A stretch of 64,000 nucleotides of DNA. Source: CAZLYF01 sp964586835. Lineage in GTDB: Bacteria > Bacillota > Clostridia > Christensenellales > Aristaeellaceae. How positions within the stretch are numbered: the stretch's first letter is position 1; every line of letters starts with the position of its first letter. This document shows positions 43,329-52,592 of this stretch, one piece after another. The notes beneath the pieces are model-generated. The model was not told the DNA's origin, ran no database searches, and saw nothing but the letters and a program-made list of their open reading frames with translations. The stretch is taken from assembly GCA_964586835.1 (NCBI GenBank), contig CAZPIC010000002.1, positions 62,001-126,000 on the forward strand. Direction: 5' to 3'. Made by a program: the position numbers and the translations under genes.

Positions 43329-43356
43329 TTGCAGACACCTCTTTGTCCGTTATGGC

Positions 43357-44964
43357 TCAGGACAGCGTCTTGAAGGTGGTGGTCGCCATTTCCATCACTT
43401 GCGCTTCGTTTGCCTGTCCGCCGGGAAGCTCCCCAACAATTCGTCCTTCAGCCATCACGAGCAGGCGGTCGCTCATTGCCATCAGTTCGGAAAGCTCGCT
43501 GGAGATCATCAAAATGGCCACGCCATCCTTTGCCATATCGTTGATAAGTCCGTAGATCTCGTTTTTTGCGCCTACGTCGATTCCCTTCGTGGGCTCGTCG
43601 AGAACCATCAGTTCAGGCTCGCTGTTGAGTGAGCGGGCAATAACGACCTTCTGCTGGTTGCCGCCGGAAAGGGTCGCTACGCGGGTGGTGACGGATGGGG
43701 CCTTGATCCGCAAGCTTTTATGGAATTTCTTGACCCTCTTCAGCAGCAGTCGCCTGCTGACAAACGGGCCTCGGGCTACTGACCCCAGGTTGGAAATCCC
43801 CACGTTGTTGCAGATGTCCCAGACAAAGTTCAGCCCATATTTCTTACGGTCCTCGCTGACCATACCAATTCGCTGTCGCACCGCTCCGGCTGAGTTACGA
43901 ATTCGCACGGGTCTTCCATTGATCAGAACCTTCCCCGCCTTGATCGGGAGCATCCCGAAAATAGCCATGCATGTTTCACTCCGGCCGGCGCCCACCAGTC
44001 CGGCCATCCCCACGACCTCACCCTTCCTCACCGAGAAGGACACTCCCTCGACCAGGTTGCGGTTCACCACATAGGGATGGGCAACTGTCAGATCTTCCAC
44101 CCGGAGGACTTCCTCCCCCGGCTTTTGTTTTTCCTTGATGTACATGCTGGTCAGGTCGCGGCCAATCATGTCCTGGATGATGCGTTTGGGGTCATATTGG
44201 GCCTTTTCGTACATGGAGACATTTTTCCCGTCGCGCAGGATCGTGACCCGGTCTGTCAGTTCGAGAACCTCTGCCAGCTTGTGCGTCACAAAGATGATGC
44301 TGACGCCCCTCTCCCTCAGATGCCGCACAACACCAAAGAGTCTGGCAACGTCCACACTGGACAACGAGGTGGTGGGTTCGTCCAGGATAAGGATCTTGGG
44401 TTGCATCGCAAGCGCTCGCGCAACCATCAGCATCTGCTGCTGTCCAATGGACAGCTTTCGGATATCCGCCCGTGGATTGAGGTCAATGTGATTGTCTTGC
44501 AGAAGCCGTTCTGTGGCCCGATACATCTCCCGAAAATTGACAAACGGCGTCTTTTTCTTTTTGTCCTTGGCAGCGTCCATCCGCAGGTCAAACATGTATA
44601 TATTCTCAGCGACGCTGAAGTATTTGAGGATATTGATTTCCTGGGGTACATAGCCCACTCCCAGACGCATGGCGTCGTTTGGGCTTGTAGGCTTGATCTC
44701 ATGGCCTTCAAGCAGCAGCTTCCCCGTATAGCTGCCGTAGGGATAGACACCGTTGAGGATTTTTAGCAGCGTAGACTTCCCGGCGCCATTCTCACCAATC
44801 AGGCCCATCACCTCACCCCGGAGGACGTCCAGGCAAACGCCATCATTGGCGAGCACACCGGGAAACCTCTTCGTGATATCGACTGCCTGCATCGCGTAGA
44901 CAGACCTCACTGTACCGGAGTGCACGTCACCTACGCTCAGAGAAGCTGATTGGCTTGCGTCCAT
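43357..44964 (-). CDS. Ribose-type ABC transporter ATPase (two nucleotide-binding domains)
   Basis: A 535-residue RbsA-type double ATPase. The first domain has Walker A GENGAGKST, signature LSIGQQQMLMVARAL and Walker B ILILDEPTTSL. The second has the degenerate Walker A GLVGAGRSE usual for this family and the signature LSGGNQQKVVIARSL with LMVLDEPTKGID. It powers import through both permeases. ATG at 44964 follows a GGAG-rich stretch; the open frame to 45042 has no better start. An insertion-like stretch DAAKDKKKKTPFV is Lys-rich. Confidence 0.94.
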   Translation of the reverse strand: MDASQSASLSVGDVHSGTVRSVYAMQAVDITKRFPGVLANDGVCLDVLRGEVMGLIGENGAGKSTLLKILNGVYPYGSYTGKLLLEGHEIKPTSPNDAMRLGVGYVPQEINILKYFSVAENIYMFDLRMDAAKDKKKKTPFVNFREMYRATERLLQDNHIDLNPRADIRKLSIGQQQMLMVARALAMQPKILILDEPTTSLSSVDVARLFGVVRHLRERGVSIIFVTHKLAEVLELTDRVTILRDGKNVSMYEKAQYDPKRIIQDMIGRDLTSMYIKEKQKPGEEVLRVEDLTVAHPYVVNRNLVEGVSFSVRKGEVVGMAGLVGAGRSETCMAIFGMLPIKAGKVLINGRPVRIRNSAGAVRQRIGMVSEDRKKYGLNFVWDICNNVGISNLGSVARGPFVSRRLLLKRVKKFHKSLRIKAPSVTTRVATLSGGNQQKVVIARSLNSEPELMVLDEPTKGIDVGAKNEIYGLINDMAKDGVAILMISSELSELMAMSDRLLVMAEGRIVGELPGGQANEAQVMEMATTTFKTLS

Positions 44965-45082
44965 ATCTCGAACCCCTGCCTCTCCTGTTTGTTCCCGGTT
45001 CCATGAAGCGGTGGGCCTGCGCCGCTCTGGGAACAAGCCCACCGGTCTCTATGGAAGCCGCTTGTTTCAGACGGCTGTCGGA

Positions 45083-46105
45083 TTATTTAAAGAACTCCGC
45101 CACTTCACTGGCAATGGCCAGGTGATAGTCAATGCCGTTTTCCCCTTCGCCATCCAGTGTGACAATGGGGGCGACCAGGTCCGTCCAGTAGGGAACCTCA
45201 TTGCCCATGAAGATCTCGTTGAGGTATTCCATGGTCTTGTAGGCTTCCTGGTACAAGGGCTGTGCGACGAGCGCAGCGACCTTTCCCTGCTTGAGGTATT
45301 CCAGGTTGCCCACCGTAGCATCCATTCCGACCAGGACAAGCTCCCCGTCAGCCTTGCCAGCCTTGGTAGCGGCGTCGGCCCAGGTGATGGGGCTGTTGCC
45401 CGTCGTACCAAAAGCGCCGATGAGGTCAGGATTTGCTTGGATAATGCTCAGGTTGATGGCCGTTGCCTGGTCGGCAAAGCCTCCTTCAAGCTCCACGTCG
45501 AGAACCTTGATCTTAGAAAGGTCGTATTTATCGGCCAGTTCCTTCCAGGTGGCGGCAAAGGACTCAGAAGCGCTGTTCTCTGTAACGTTCTTTGTATTTT
45601 GTGTCAGAGCGACAGAGCCTTCCTTCCCACTGAGCTTCTCCGCCATCAGCTCAGCGACCTGCTTGCCGTAGAGCACAGGATCGCAAGCCATGTTAAAGGC
45701 CAGGCCTTCCGGCGGCTCGCCATCATCCGTAAGGAGCTTAAAGTGCGGCGTGCCTACCACAAGACCATCCGCTCCAAGCCTCGCAAACGTTTCAAAGGCG
45801 CTGGAGTCCCCCGCCCAGAGCAGGAGCCCCTTGCCTCCTTCCGCTGCAAAGGCCTCAGCCGCAGCGTATACCTCGGCTGTGTCGCCCCCTTCCGTGCCGA
45901 TCACCGTGGCATTCTTTCCGCGTTGATACCCAAAGCTCTCGGCGGCCTTTAGAAAGCCCAACTGCACAATGCGGTGAACGGGATGGTTGGTCATCATCAT
46001 GCAAATCGCTACAGGGTAGTCGTCCGGGTTATAGTCCGCGGCAACCGCGGCTGTCATGGAGAGCAGCATGGCAAGAGTCGTGAGGGTCGCTAACAGTCTC
46101 TTCAT
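45083..46105 (-). CDS. Ribose-type sugar-binding protein (periplasmic-binding-protein family 4)
   Basis: A 340-residue secreted binding protein and the first gene of the large operon. The signal peptide MKRLLATLTTLAMLLSMTAA ends near AVAAD, and the mature chain has the two alternating alpha/beta lobes of the ribose-binding fold, with VAICMMMTNHPVHRIVQLGF, GADGLVVGTPH and ELVLVGMDATVGNLEYLKQG. The first lobe differs from ribose-binding proteins, so substrate is open. AGGAGG lies 12 bases before the ATG. Just upstream is the 26-bp palindrome at 46131. Confidence 0.92.
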   Translation of the reverse strand: MKRLLATLTTLAMLLSMTAAVAADYNPDDYPVAICMMMTNHPVHRIVQLGFLKAAESFGYQRGKNATVIGTEGGDTAEVYAAAEAFAAEGGKGLLLWAGDSSAFETFARLGADGLVVGTPHFKLLTDDGEPPEGLAFNMACDPVLYGKQVAELMAEKLSGKEGSVALTQNTKNVTENSASESFAATWKELADKYDLSKIKVLDVELEGGFADQATAINLSIIQANPDLIGAFGTTGNSPITWADAATKAGKADGELVLVGMDATVGNLEYLKQGKVAALVAQPLYQEAYKTMEYLNEIFMGNEVPYWTDLVAPIVTLDGEGENGIDYHLAIASEVAEFFK

Positions 46106-46130
46106 GGGGGGTCAGTACCTCCTGTTTATT

Positions 46131-46156
46131 TTTATCACCATGCGCATGGTGATAAA
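46131..46156. promoter_or_regulatory. Perfect 26-bp palindrome, probable operator of the large operon
   Basis: Each 13-base arm reads TTTATCACCATGC (and its complement) with no central gap, 25 bases upstream of the binding-protein start. It overlaps a candidate -10 element, the geometry expected of a repressor site. It has no T-run, so it is not a terminator; a 5'-leader hairpin is the alternative. No regulator gene lies nearby. Confidence 0.6.
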
Positions 46157-46180
46157 TACATCTTGAGCGTTTCTCGTAAA
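46153..46180 (-). promoter_or_regulatory. Candidate promoter of the large catabolic operon
   Basis: On the minus strand TTTACG (plus 46175-46180) and TATTTA (plus 46153-46158) are 16 bases apart, just upstream of the binding-protein gene. The -10 overlaps the palindrome. Confidence 0.4.
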
Positions 46181-47348
46181 GTAAGGCTCTGTGCCGGGTT
46201 CTCCCTGTCAGTAAACCCTCGAAAAGATCCCAACATTCGCCATGTGCGTAATCGCTCCCGCAATTTTCCAATACCCAAAGTTCTCATCGCAACGGGACTT
46301 CCGACACTCACCTTCGGATCAATCAACGCAACCTTTCTGCTGGCTTTCGGGTACCATACGCCATCCGCTGCCGCTTGTCAATACGCTGAGAAAAATCCCA
46401 AATTCGCCGGGAGATGAGCGGCTGTGATCCCTTTTAAGACCATAGCGCCGTTTCGGAAGCCTTGAAAAAAGGCAGAAAAAAAGGAGCCTGTAGATCATTT
46501 TCCTCCACGATCACCAAATCCCAACTTAACACAGAGAAGTCTCACGAAGGATAGATTCATGCCACCCGATGCAAATATTCACTGGAGAGATTCCGCCCTA
46601 TGTTATAGTGATGTCCTTAGCGAACAACGCGAAAAGAGCATCTCTTCCTTGACGATAGCCCCACCAAAAGTGATGTTTTGCTAGAAAGTCGAAACAAAAG
46701 CCCAGAAGGATCTGGAGAGACCGAATCTGCTGCGCCGTCCGATTCAGCACATCATCGTGCATCTGTGTCTATGCAACCAGGTTCAATCAGGTCTGAATCT
46801 AAGGATCTGCTCTCGCCTTGGTCAATGCACCCACAGGCTCTAACCCACTCCATTTTGCACAACACAGCATGCTCTGCTTTTCTCCCCTTCTCACGCGGTG
46901 CGGAGTACTGTTCTTTGCAGCCACAAAGCGCCCAACACAACAAATACCGCAGCTCAGGTGAGTTTATCTGCATTCGCATAAACGTCAGCTTCGGCTATAA
47001 ACGGCATGCTCTGCGTGGATTCAGACGGAGGCAAGGCGCCTGCTCCACAGGGTAACCGTCCTGCTGGGGAGAGTGCACAGAAGGGTTCGGAAAAAGCCTC
47101 ATCGAATGCATAGTTCGATCCAAAGCGCGTCGTCCACTGACAGGTTCTCGAAGGTTCCAGCATTCATTCGCAAGGGCTGCTGGAGGTTAGCATCAATCGC
47201 AGCTTCAATTATTACGTAATTCCTCTCCCATGATTAGAGGTGCTTTCTGCTGCTGTAGCAGACAATACGTCATAATCTAATGAAGAATCATTTCCAATTT
47301 TTATGACAGAATGCCTGAAAAACAGGTACAGGCACATTTTCTGCGGCG
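46181..47348. other. Gene-poor region between two catabolic loci
   Basis: About 1.2 kb with no open frame that resembles a protein I know on either strand. Base composition is visibly more AT-rich than the neighbours. Short open frames of 60-125 codons exist but lack ribosome sites and family features. A Lys/A-rich tract with a small hairpin (GCCTT/AAGGC) lies near 46462-46490. It may be a remnant of a lost regulator gene or an unrecognised RNA; I see nothing definite. Confidence 0.4.
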
Positions 47349-47377
47349 TTGACAACCCTTTCAACTTGCGGTATACT
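47349..47377 (+). promoter_or_regulatory. Strong promoter of the plus-strand polyol locus
   Basis: Perfect TTGACA (47349-47354), 17-base spacer and TATACT (47372-47377), 43 bases before the SDR start. Confidence 0.8.
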
Positions 47378-47419
47378 GCAGACAGTATTGAATATGACAT
47401 TGTCTCTGGAGGGAATACA

Positions 47420-48196
47420 ATGAGTATACTCGAGAGGATGAGCCTGCAAGGGAAGAAGGGTTTTGTCACTGGCGCGGCTCGGGGCATCGGGAAGGCTTCC
47501 GCGAGGGCGCTGTGCGAGGCCGGAGCTGACATCGCCATCGTAGACTTGGACATGCCGGAAGCAGAGAAAACAGCAGCCCAGCTAGCCGCAGACACCGGAA
47601 GGGAAGTGTTTGCCATCCACTGCGACTGTGTCAGGCCGGACCAGGTGGACACCATGGTCACAAACATTGTCGCCCGCTACGGCAGGTTGGACATCGCCCA
47701 CTGCAACGCGGGGATATGCATCAATGCCCCCGCGGAAGAGATGAGCTATGAGCAGTGGTCCAAAGTCATCGATGTCAACCTAAACGCCGTCTTCCTCACC
47801 AACCTGGCTGCCGGCAAGGTGATGCTTAGACAGGGAAGCGGTTCCATCATCAACACCGCCTCCATGTCCGGCCACATCGTCAACGTCCCTCAGCCTCAAT
47901 GTGCCTACAACGCCTCCAAAGCTGCCGTCATCATGCTGACCAAATCCCTGGCAGTGGAGTGGGCAACCCGAGGCGTTCGCGTCAACAGCCTGAGTCCCGG
48001 CTACATCGGTACGGAACTCATCCTCAACGCGCCACACCTGAAAGCTCTCATAGAAGAATGGAACCGCATGGCCCCCATGAAACGGATGGGCCGACCCGAG
48101 GAGCTGGAATCCATCATCGTCTATCTGGCGGGAGATACCAGCTCGTTCACCACGGGCAGCGACTTTATCGTCGACGGCGCCTTCACCTGCTTTTGA
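47420..48196 (+). CDS. Short-chain dehydrogenase/reductase (SDR), polyol/sorbitol type
   Basis: A 258-residue classical SDR. VTGAARGIGKAS, HCNAGICIN, the catalytic Ser in IINTASMSGHIVN and the Tyr-Lys pair in CAYNASKAA are intact. Asp in IVDLDMP suggests NAD preference. GGAGGG precedes the ATG at 47420 and a strong promoter lies upstream. It is the first gene of a transporter and dehydrogenase operon, so it likely oxidises the imported polyol or a derivative (inference). Confidence 0.9.
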   Translation: MSILERMSLQGKKGFVTGAARGIGKASARALCEAGADIAIVDLDMPEAEKTAAQLAADTGREVFAIHCDCVRPDQVDTMVTNIVARYGRLDIAHCNAGICINAPAEEMSYEQWSKVIDVNLNAVFLTNLAAGKVMLRQGSGSIINTASMSGHIVNVPQPQCAYNASKAAVIMLTKSLAVEWATRGVRVNSLSPGYIGTELILNAPHLKALIEEWNRMAPMKRMGRPEELESIIVYLAGDTSSFTTGSDFIVDGAFTCF

Positions 48197-48260
48197 TCCT
48201 CTTTGACTCATCCATAAATCTAGCGGCTGGGATGCCGTGAAAATATACAGGAGGTGCCCC

Positions 48261-49601
48261 ATGAAGAAACTCGTTGCGTTGCTCCTGACCCTGATGATGA
48301 TGTCCGGCATGTTTTCCGCTCTCGCACAGGAAAAAGTCACGCTGAACATCGGTTTCGCCAACAACCCCTATTCGCAGGCGCTGTACGCCATCGTGCAGAA
48401 GTATTTCGCCGACACCGATCACGACTTCAACGTCAACATTTCCGTCATCCCCGAAGAGGATCTCCGTTCCGCGCAGACGCTGGATGCGACGACTGACGGC
48501 GTTACCTACGACATGTTTTATGTAGGCCCCTACGAGGGGATGTCCTGGGGCAAGTTTGGCTGGCTTGAGGACCTTGCTCCCTATTTTGAGGCCATGACAC
48601 CCGAGAAGAAAGAATGGTATGACATCGACGATATGTTCTACAGCATGACCAAGTCGGTTTCCGACACAGAGGGCCATATGTGGGCAGTCCCCTTCTACGG
48701 GGAATCGTCTTTCGTGATGTACAACAAGGAAGTCCTTGAGAAGGCCGGCGTGTCCATGCCTGAGTACCCCTCCTGGGATGAGATCTATGAGATCGCTAAA
48801 GCGGTCCAAGCCATGGAAGGTTATACGGGCATCGTACTGCGCTCCGACGTGGGCTGGGGCAATCTAGGTGCCCCGCTGGGAGCCATGCAAAACGCCTTCG
48901 GCTGCAAGTACTACGATCTGGAGTGGAATGCCTGTGTCGACACCCAGGAGTTCCGCAACTGCTGGGAGATGTACAAAAACCTCGTAACGGAGTGCGGCCC
49001 GGCTAATAAGACGGGCAATTCCTATAACGAGTGCGTCAACCTCTTCCTTGAAGGCAACGTAGGTATCTACTATGACGCCACCTCCCTATGCGGCAACTTC
49101 GAGGCCGACAATTCTCCTATCAAAGGCAAAGTTGGCTACACAAAAGCGCCTCGCCAGGTCGAGGGCGGACACTCTGGCTGGCTGTGGAACTGGGCGATGG
49201 CCATCAACCCGGATTCCCCTCACAAGAGGCAGGTGTTCGACTTCATCCTCTGGTGCACCTCCAAAGACTTCATCGATCTCAGCCTTGCCCACCAGCCCGA
49301 CGGCTCCGTCACGCCGCCCGCCTCCCGCAAGTACACCTATGAACAGCCCGTCATCGCAGCCCTGCCCTACGCAGAGGCCACCCTGCAAGCTGTGGACATG
49401 GTGGACTATACCAACCCCGCTGTAGACCCCGTCCCCTACTATGGCCTGCAGTACTGTGCCATCGTTGAGTTCCAGGACGCGGGCACTCAGATGACCCAGT
49501 GGGTGCTGGACTATGTGGTGGGCAACATCTCCCTGGACGACGCCATCCGAAACACCCAGTCGCTCTTTGATGAGATTGCCGTGGACGGTGGATACAGATA
49601 A
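48261..49601 (+). CDS. Extracellular sugar/polyol-binding protein, ABC importer (family 1)
   Basis: A 446-residue secreted binding protein. The signal peptide MKKLVALLLTLMMMSGMFSA is cleaved near ALAQE, and the mature protein has the family 1 pattern with MWAVPFYGESSFVMYNKEVL, NLFLEGNVGIYYDATSL and a C-terminal helical region. Polyol-binding relatives often have similar Trp and Tyr-rich pockets. AGGAGG lies four to six bases before the ATG at 48261. It works with the two permeases downstream. Confidence 0.93.
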   Translation: MKKLVALLLTLMMMSGMFSALAQEKVTLNIGFANNPYSQALYAIVQKYFADTDHDFNVNISVIPEEDLRSAQTLDATTDGVTYDMFYVGPYEGMSWGKFGWLEDLAPYFEAMTPEKKEWYDIDDMFYSMTKSVSDTEGHMWAVPFYGESSFVMYNKEVLEKAGVSMPEYPSWDEIYEIAKAVQAMEGYTGIVLRSDVGWGNLGAPLGAMQNAFGCKYYDLEWNACVDTQEFRNCWEMYKNLVTECGPANKTGNSYNECVNLFLEGNVGIYYDATSLCGNFEADNSPIKGKVGYTKAPRQVEGGHSGWLWNWAMAINPDSPHKRQVFDFILWCTSKDFIDLSLAHQPDGSVTPPASRKYTYEQPVIAALPYAEATLQAVDMVDYTNPAVDPVPYYGLQYCAIVEFQDAGTQMTQWVLDYVVGNISLDDAIRNTQSLFDEIAVDGGYR

Positions 49602-49623
49602 AGCGACATTTGCTGTGCGACAA

Positions 49624-49644
49624 GGGACGGGATCTTCCCGTCCC
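49624..49644 (+). promoter_or_regulatory. Hairpin between binding-protein and permease genes (polyol locus)
   Basis: A 9-bp perfect stem GGGACGGGA with loop TCT lies 23 bases after the binding-protein stop. The pyrimidine stretch after it (CTTCT) is short. Like the hairpin at 3438, it probably gives partial termination or transcript protection so that binding protein exceeds permease (inference). Confidence 0.55.
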
Positions 49645-49695
49645 CTTCTGAATGTCAGGCACAAGCCGGTACGCTCGACGCCAAAGGAGGTTGGC

Positions 49696-50625
49696 ATGGC
49701 GCTCAAACCTGAGACAACAGGCGTGGCCGTACCCGCGATCAAACGCCGGTACAGGGACAAATACTTCGCCCTTCCGGCTATCATATGGGTAGCGGTAACT
49801 ACGCAGATCCCCTTCCTAGCCACCATCGTGCTGTCACTGATGCGGTGGAACCTGGTTCGGCCCGACCAGGGCGTCGTGTTCAACTGGTTCAACAACTACT
49901 CGTATTTCTTCTGGCAGAACGCCCGCTCCTCCCAGGAGTTCTGGCTCATCCTGTTGCAGACTTTCCAGATGACGGCCTACTCCCTGATCATGTGTTCCGT
50001 CTTCGGCTTTCTGGTAGCCCTGATGCTGGATCACCGGGTGCCGTTCATCAATGTCGCCAGGACTCTGGTGCTCGGCCCCTTTTTTGTAATGTCCACGACG
50101 ACGGGTGTCATTTGGAAGGTTACGATCCTAAACATGACCTTCGGCTGGTATGCAAGGATCGCCACCTCCCTGGGCTTCCCAGTCCGTGACTTCCTAAGCA
50201 ATTATCCACTTCCCCTCAACGCTTTCCTGTTTACCTGGCAGTGGATGCCATTTTTTGTCCTGATCATTCTGGGCGGCCTTCAATCGGTATCCAGCGAGGT
50301 GATCGAAAGCGCGTACATTGACGGCTGCAACTGGTTTAAGCTGACATTCCGGATAAAGCTCCCCATGATCATCAACCACATTGGTGTGGCGGTCATGCTA
50401 GGCTTCATCTTCCTCAGCAAGGAATACGGCCTCATCCTTGTCACAACGGCGGGAGGTCCGGGCAAAAGCTCCTACACCCTGGCCTATATGATCCGGGATC
50501 AGCTGTTCGTCTCAAAGCAGGTGGGGCGGGCAGCCACCATCTCCGTGATCATGGTGGCCGTCATGCTGGTCCTGGTCAATTTCCTGTACCAGAAACTGCA
50601 AAAGCGCGTTGAGCAGTACGGATAG
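49696..50625 (+). CDS. ABC transporter permease, MalF/UgpA type (polyol locus)
   Basis: A 309-residue permease. The N-terminal span is ALPAIIWVAVTTQIPFLATI, and the EAA loop reads SEVIESAYIDGCNWFKLTFR. AAAGGAGG precedes the ATG at 49696; the frame is open from 49513 but that part overlaps the binding-protein gene. It pairs with the next gene to form the channel. No ATPase is encoded here, so a shared ATPase is assumed. Confidence 0.92.
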   Translation: MALKPETTGVAVPAIKRRYRDKYFALPAIIWVAVTTQIPFLATIVLSLMRWNLVRPDQGVVFNWFNNYSYFFWQNARSSQEFWLILLQTFQMTAYSLIMCSVFGFLVALMLDHRVPFINVARTLVLGPFFVMSTTTGVIWKVTILNMTFGWYARIATSLGFPVRDFLSNYPLPLNAFLFTWQWMPFFVLIILGGLQSVSSEVIESAYIDGCNWFKLTFRIKLPMIINHIGVAVMLGFIFLSKEYGLILVTTAGGPGKSSYTLAYMIRDQLFVSKQVGRAATISVIMVAVMLVLVNFLYQKLQKRVEQYG

Positions 50626-50637
50626 GAGAATCGCGAA

Positions 50638-51510
50638 ATGACAGGTAAAAGTGAGGCTTTCCTGCAGGCACAGCGGAGGATTCGCATCCGGAACATCACC
50701 AAGAAAACAGCGATGACGGTCCTGATTTACGGCTTTGCCCTGATCTATTTCTTTCCCATCCTCTATATGTTTCTGACGGGTATGAAAACCGAGGTCGACG
50801 CCATCCATCCGCGCCTGATCTTCACCCCGAGCTTTGAGACCTACAACAAAATTTTCGCTGATGCCAGCATGTATTCCTACCTGAAAAACTCGCTGTTCCA
50901 GGTCTCCGTCAGCACGCTTCTGACCCTGTTGCTGGGCGTGCCGGCCGCCTTTGTCATCCGGTTTGGAAAGTTTAAAAAGGCATCCACCAACAATACCCTG
51001 CATAAATGGTTCATCACAACCATCCTGCTGCCCCCGGTCGCCATCCTCGTGCCAATGTTCCTGTTCTTCAATTCAACCGGGCTCATGAACAGGGTATGGG
51101 GGCTGACCATCCTCTACACAGGCTTTCATATCCCCATCGTCATCTGGATGATCCATTCTTTCATGACGGACATTCCTTTTTCGCTGATAGAGGCCAGCGA
51201 GATCGACGGCTGCACCAGGGCTCAACAGATCATCTACGTCACCCTTCCCCTGATCCGCATGGGGCTCTTCTCTGCGGGCATGCTTGTGGCAGTCTTTGTC
51301 TGGAACGAGTTTCTGCTGTCGTTCACGCTGACCACAAACACCACTGCGACGTTGTCCGTGTTCATGAGCAGGTTTCGCGAACAGCAGGGCCAGTTCACCG
51401 CGCAGCTTTCCGCGTCAGCCACGCTGTGCACGCTGCCCGCGCTGATCTTAGGCTGGAGCACGCAGAAGGCGCTGGTCAAGGGTTTGACCATGGGCGCACT
51501 AAAGGGATAA
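50638..51510 (+). CDS. ABC transporter permease, MalG type (polyol locus)
   Basis: A 290-residue permease with about six hydrophobic segments (VLIYGFALIYFFPILYMFL first). The EAA loop is SLIEASEIDGCTRAQQIIYV. AGGAGAA lies upstream of the ATG at 50638, 12 bases after the previous stop. Second half of the importer channel. Confidence 0.92.
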   Translation: MTGKSEAFLQAQRRIRIRNITKKTAMTVLIYGFALIYFFPILYMFLTGMKTEVDAIHPRLIFTPSFETYNKIFADASMYSYLKNSLFQVSVSTLLTLLLGVPAAFVIRFGKFKKASTNNTLHKWFITTILLPPVAILVPMFLFFNSTGLMNRVWGLTILYTGFHIPIVIWMIHSFMTDIPFSLIEASEIDGCTRAQQIIYVTLPLIRMGLFSAGMLVAVFVWNEFLLSFTLTTNTTATLSVFMSRFREQQGQFTAQLSASATLCTLPALILGWSTQKALVKGLTMGALKG

Positions 51511-51540
51511 TGGAAGGCATAAGAGCACAAGGGAGGCAAA

Positions 51541-52575
51541 ATGATGAAAGCAGCGGTTTATTACGGCAGGCATGACCTCAGGCTCGTGGACCTGCCTGCT
51601 CCGGAATGCAGCCCGGAAGAAGTCAGAATCCGGCTCGCCTACTGCGGCGTATGCGGGACAGACCATCATATCTTCCACGGGGATGGAGGAGCAGCACCGG
51701 TCCCGGACGGGACCATCATCGGTCATGAGTTTAGCGGCATCGTGGATGCAGTCGGCAGTGAAGTCCGCTCGTTTAAGCCGGGAGACCGTGTCAGCGCTGA
51801 TCCAAACGACTGGTGCGGCAAATGCTACTTCTGTCTGAATGGAAAAGCCCACTTCTGCACGAACATGAAAGGATACGGAACGAGTTTCCCGGGCGGTTTT
51901 GCTGAGCTGATCGTTGTCCCCGAAAAACAGGTCTACCGTCTACCCGACACGCTGGACCTGAAAACCGGTTCCCAGAGCGAGACACTCAGCTGCTGCGTGA
52001 ACGGGATTGACCTGTGCGGTATTCGAGCAGGAGACAACGTGCTGATCATCGGCGCGGGTCCCATCGGGCTGATGATGCTTCAGCTGGCCCGCTCCGGCGG
52101 CGCGGGCAGTATCGCCGTCAGCGAGATCAGCGAACACAAGCGCGCGCTGGCCCTGAAACTCGGCGCGGATCTGGTGGTCGACCCGGGGAAAGAGAGCCTG
52201 CCAGAAGTCCTGAAGACGGCATTCCCAAATACCGACTGCGTGATAGAAGCCGCAGGCACCCCGGCCACTCATGTCGCTGCCATTGACCTGGCAGGAAAGG
52301 GGGCCACGGTGATGTTCTTTGGGCTCGTCCCGCCAGAGACCGAGATTCCCATCAAACCCTTTGAGATCTTCAACCGCGAGCTGAAGATTACCTCCTCTTT
52401 CATCAACCCTTACACCTTCACCCGCGCCATCAACCTTCTGGCTCACAGGCGTGTCGTGCTGGACGACATCATCACGGACATCGTGCCTCTAAAAGACATC
52501 AACCGCGTTTTCAACGACCCGTATTTTCGTTCCCGTGGCAAGGTTCTGGTCAGCCTGGGTGGCATAGACGAGTGA
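51541..52575 (+). CDS. Zinc-dependent alcohol/polyol dehydrogenase (polyol locus, first)
   Basis: A 344-residue medium-chain dehydrogenase of the sorbitol/threonine type. Catalytic zinc ligands occur in YCGVCGTDHH and GHEFSGIVDAVG; the structural-zinc lobe has CGKCYFCLNGKAHFC; VLIIGAGPIGLMMLQLA is the NAD(P) motif. GGGAGG precedes ATG at 51541, 30 bases after the permease. It probably oxidises the imported polyol to a ketose (inference). Confidence 0.92.
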   Translation: MMKAAVYYGRHDLRLVDLPAPECSPEEVRIRLAYCGVCGTDHHIFHGDGGAAPVPDGTIIGHEFSGIVDAVGSEVRSFKPGDRVSADPNDWCGKCYFCLNGKAHFCTNMKGYGTSFPGGFAELIVVPEKQVYRLPDTLDLKTGSQSETLSCCVNGIDLCGIRAGDNVLIIGAGPIGLMMLQLARSGGAGSIAVSEISEHKRALALKLGADLVVDPGKESLPEVLKTAFPNTDCVIEAAGTPATHVAAIDLAGKGATVMFFGLVPPETEIPIKPFEIFNRELKITSSFINPYTFTRAINLLAHRRVVLDDIITDIVPLKDINRVFNDPYFRSRGKVLVSLGGIDE

Positions 52576-52592
52576 TTCAGGAAGGACTTAAA

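Noticed and set aside
46131..46156. Palindrome as a bidirectional terminator
   Set aside because: No run of T follows on either strand, and it sits just upstream of a gene start, so an operator or leader hairpin fits better.
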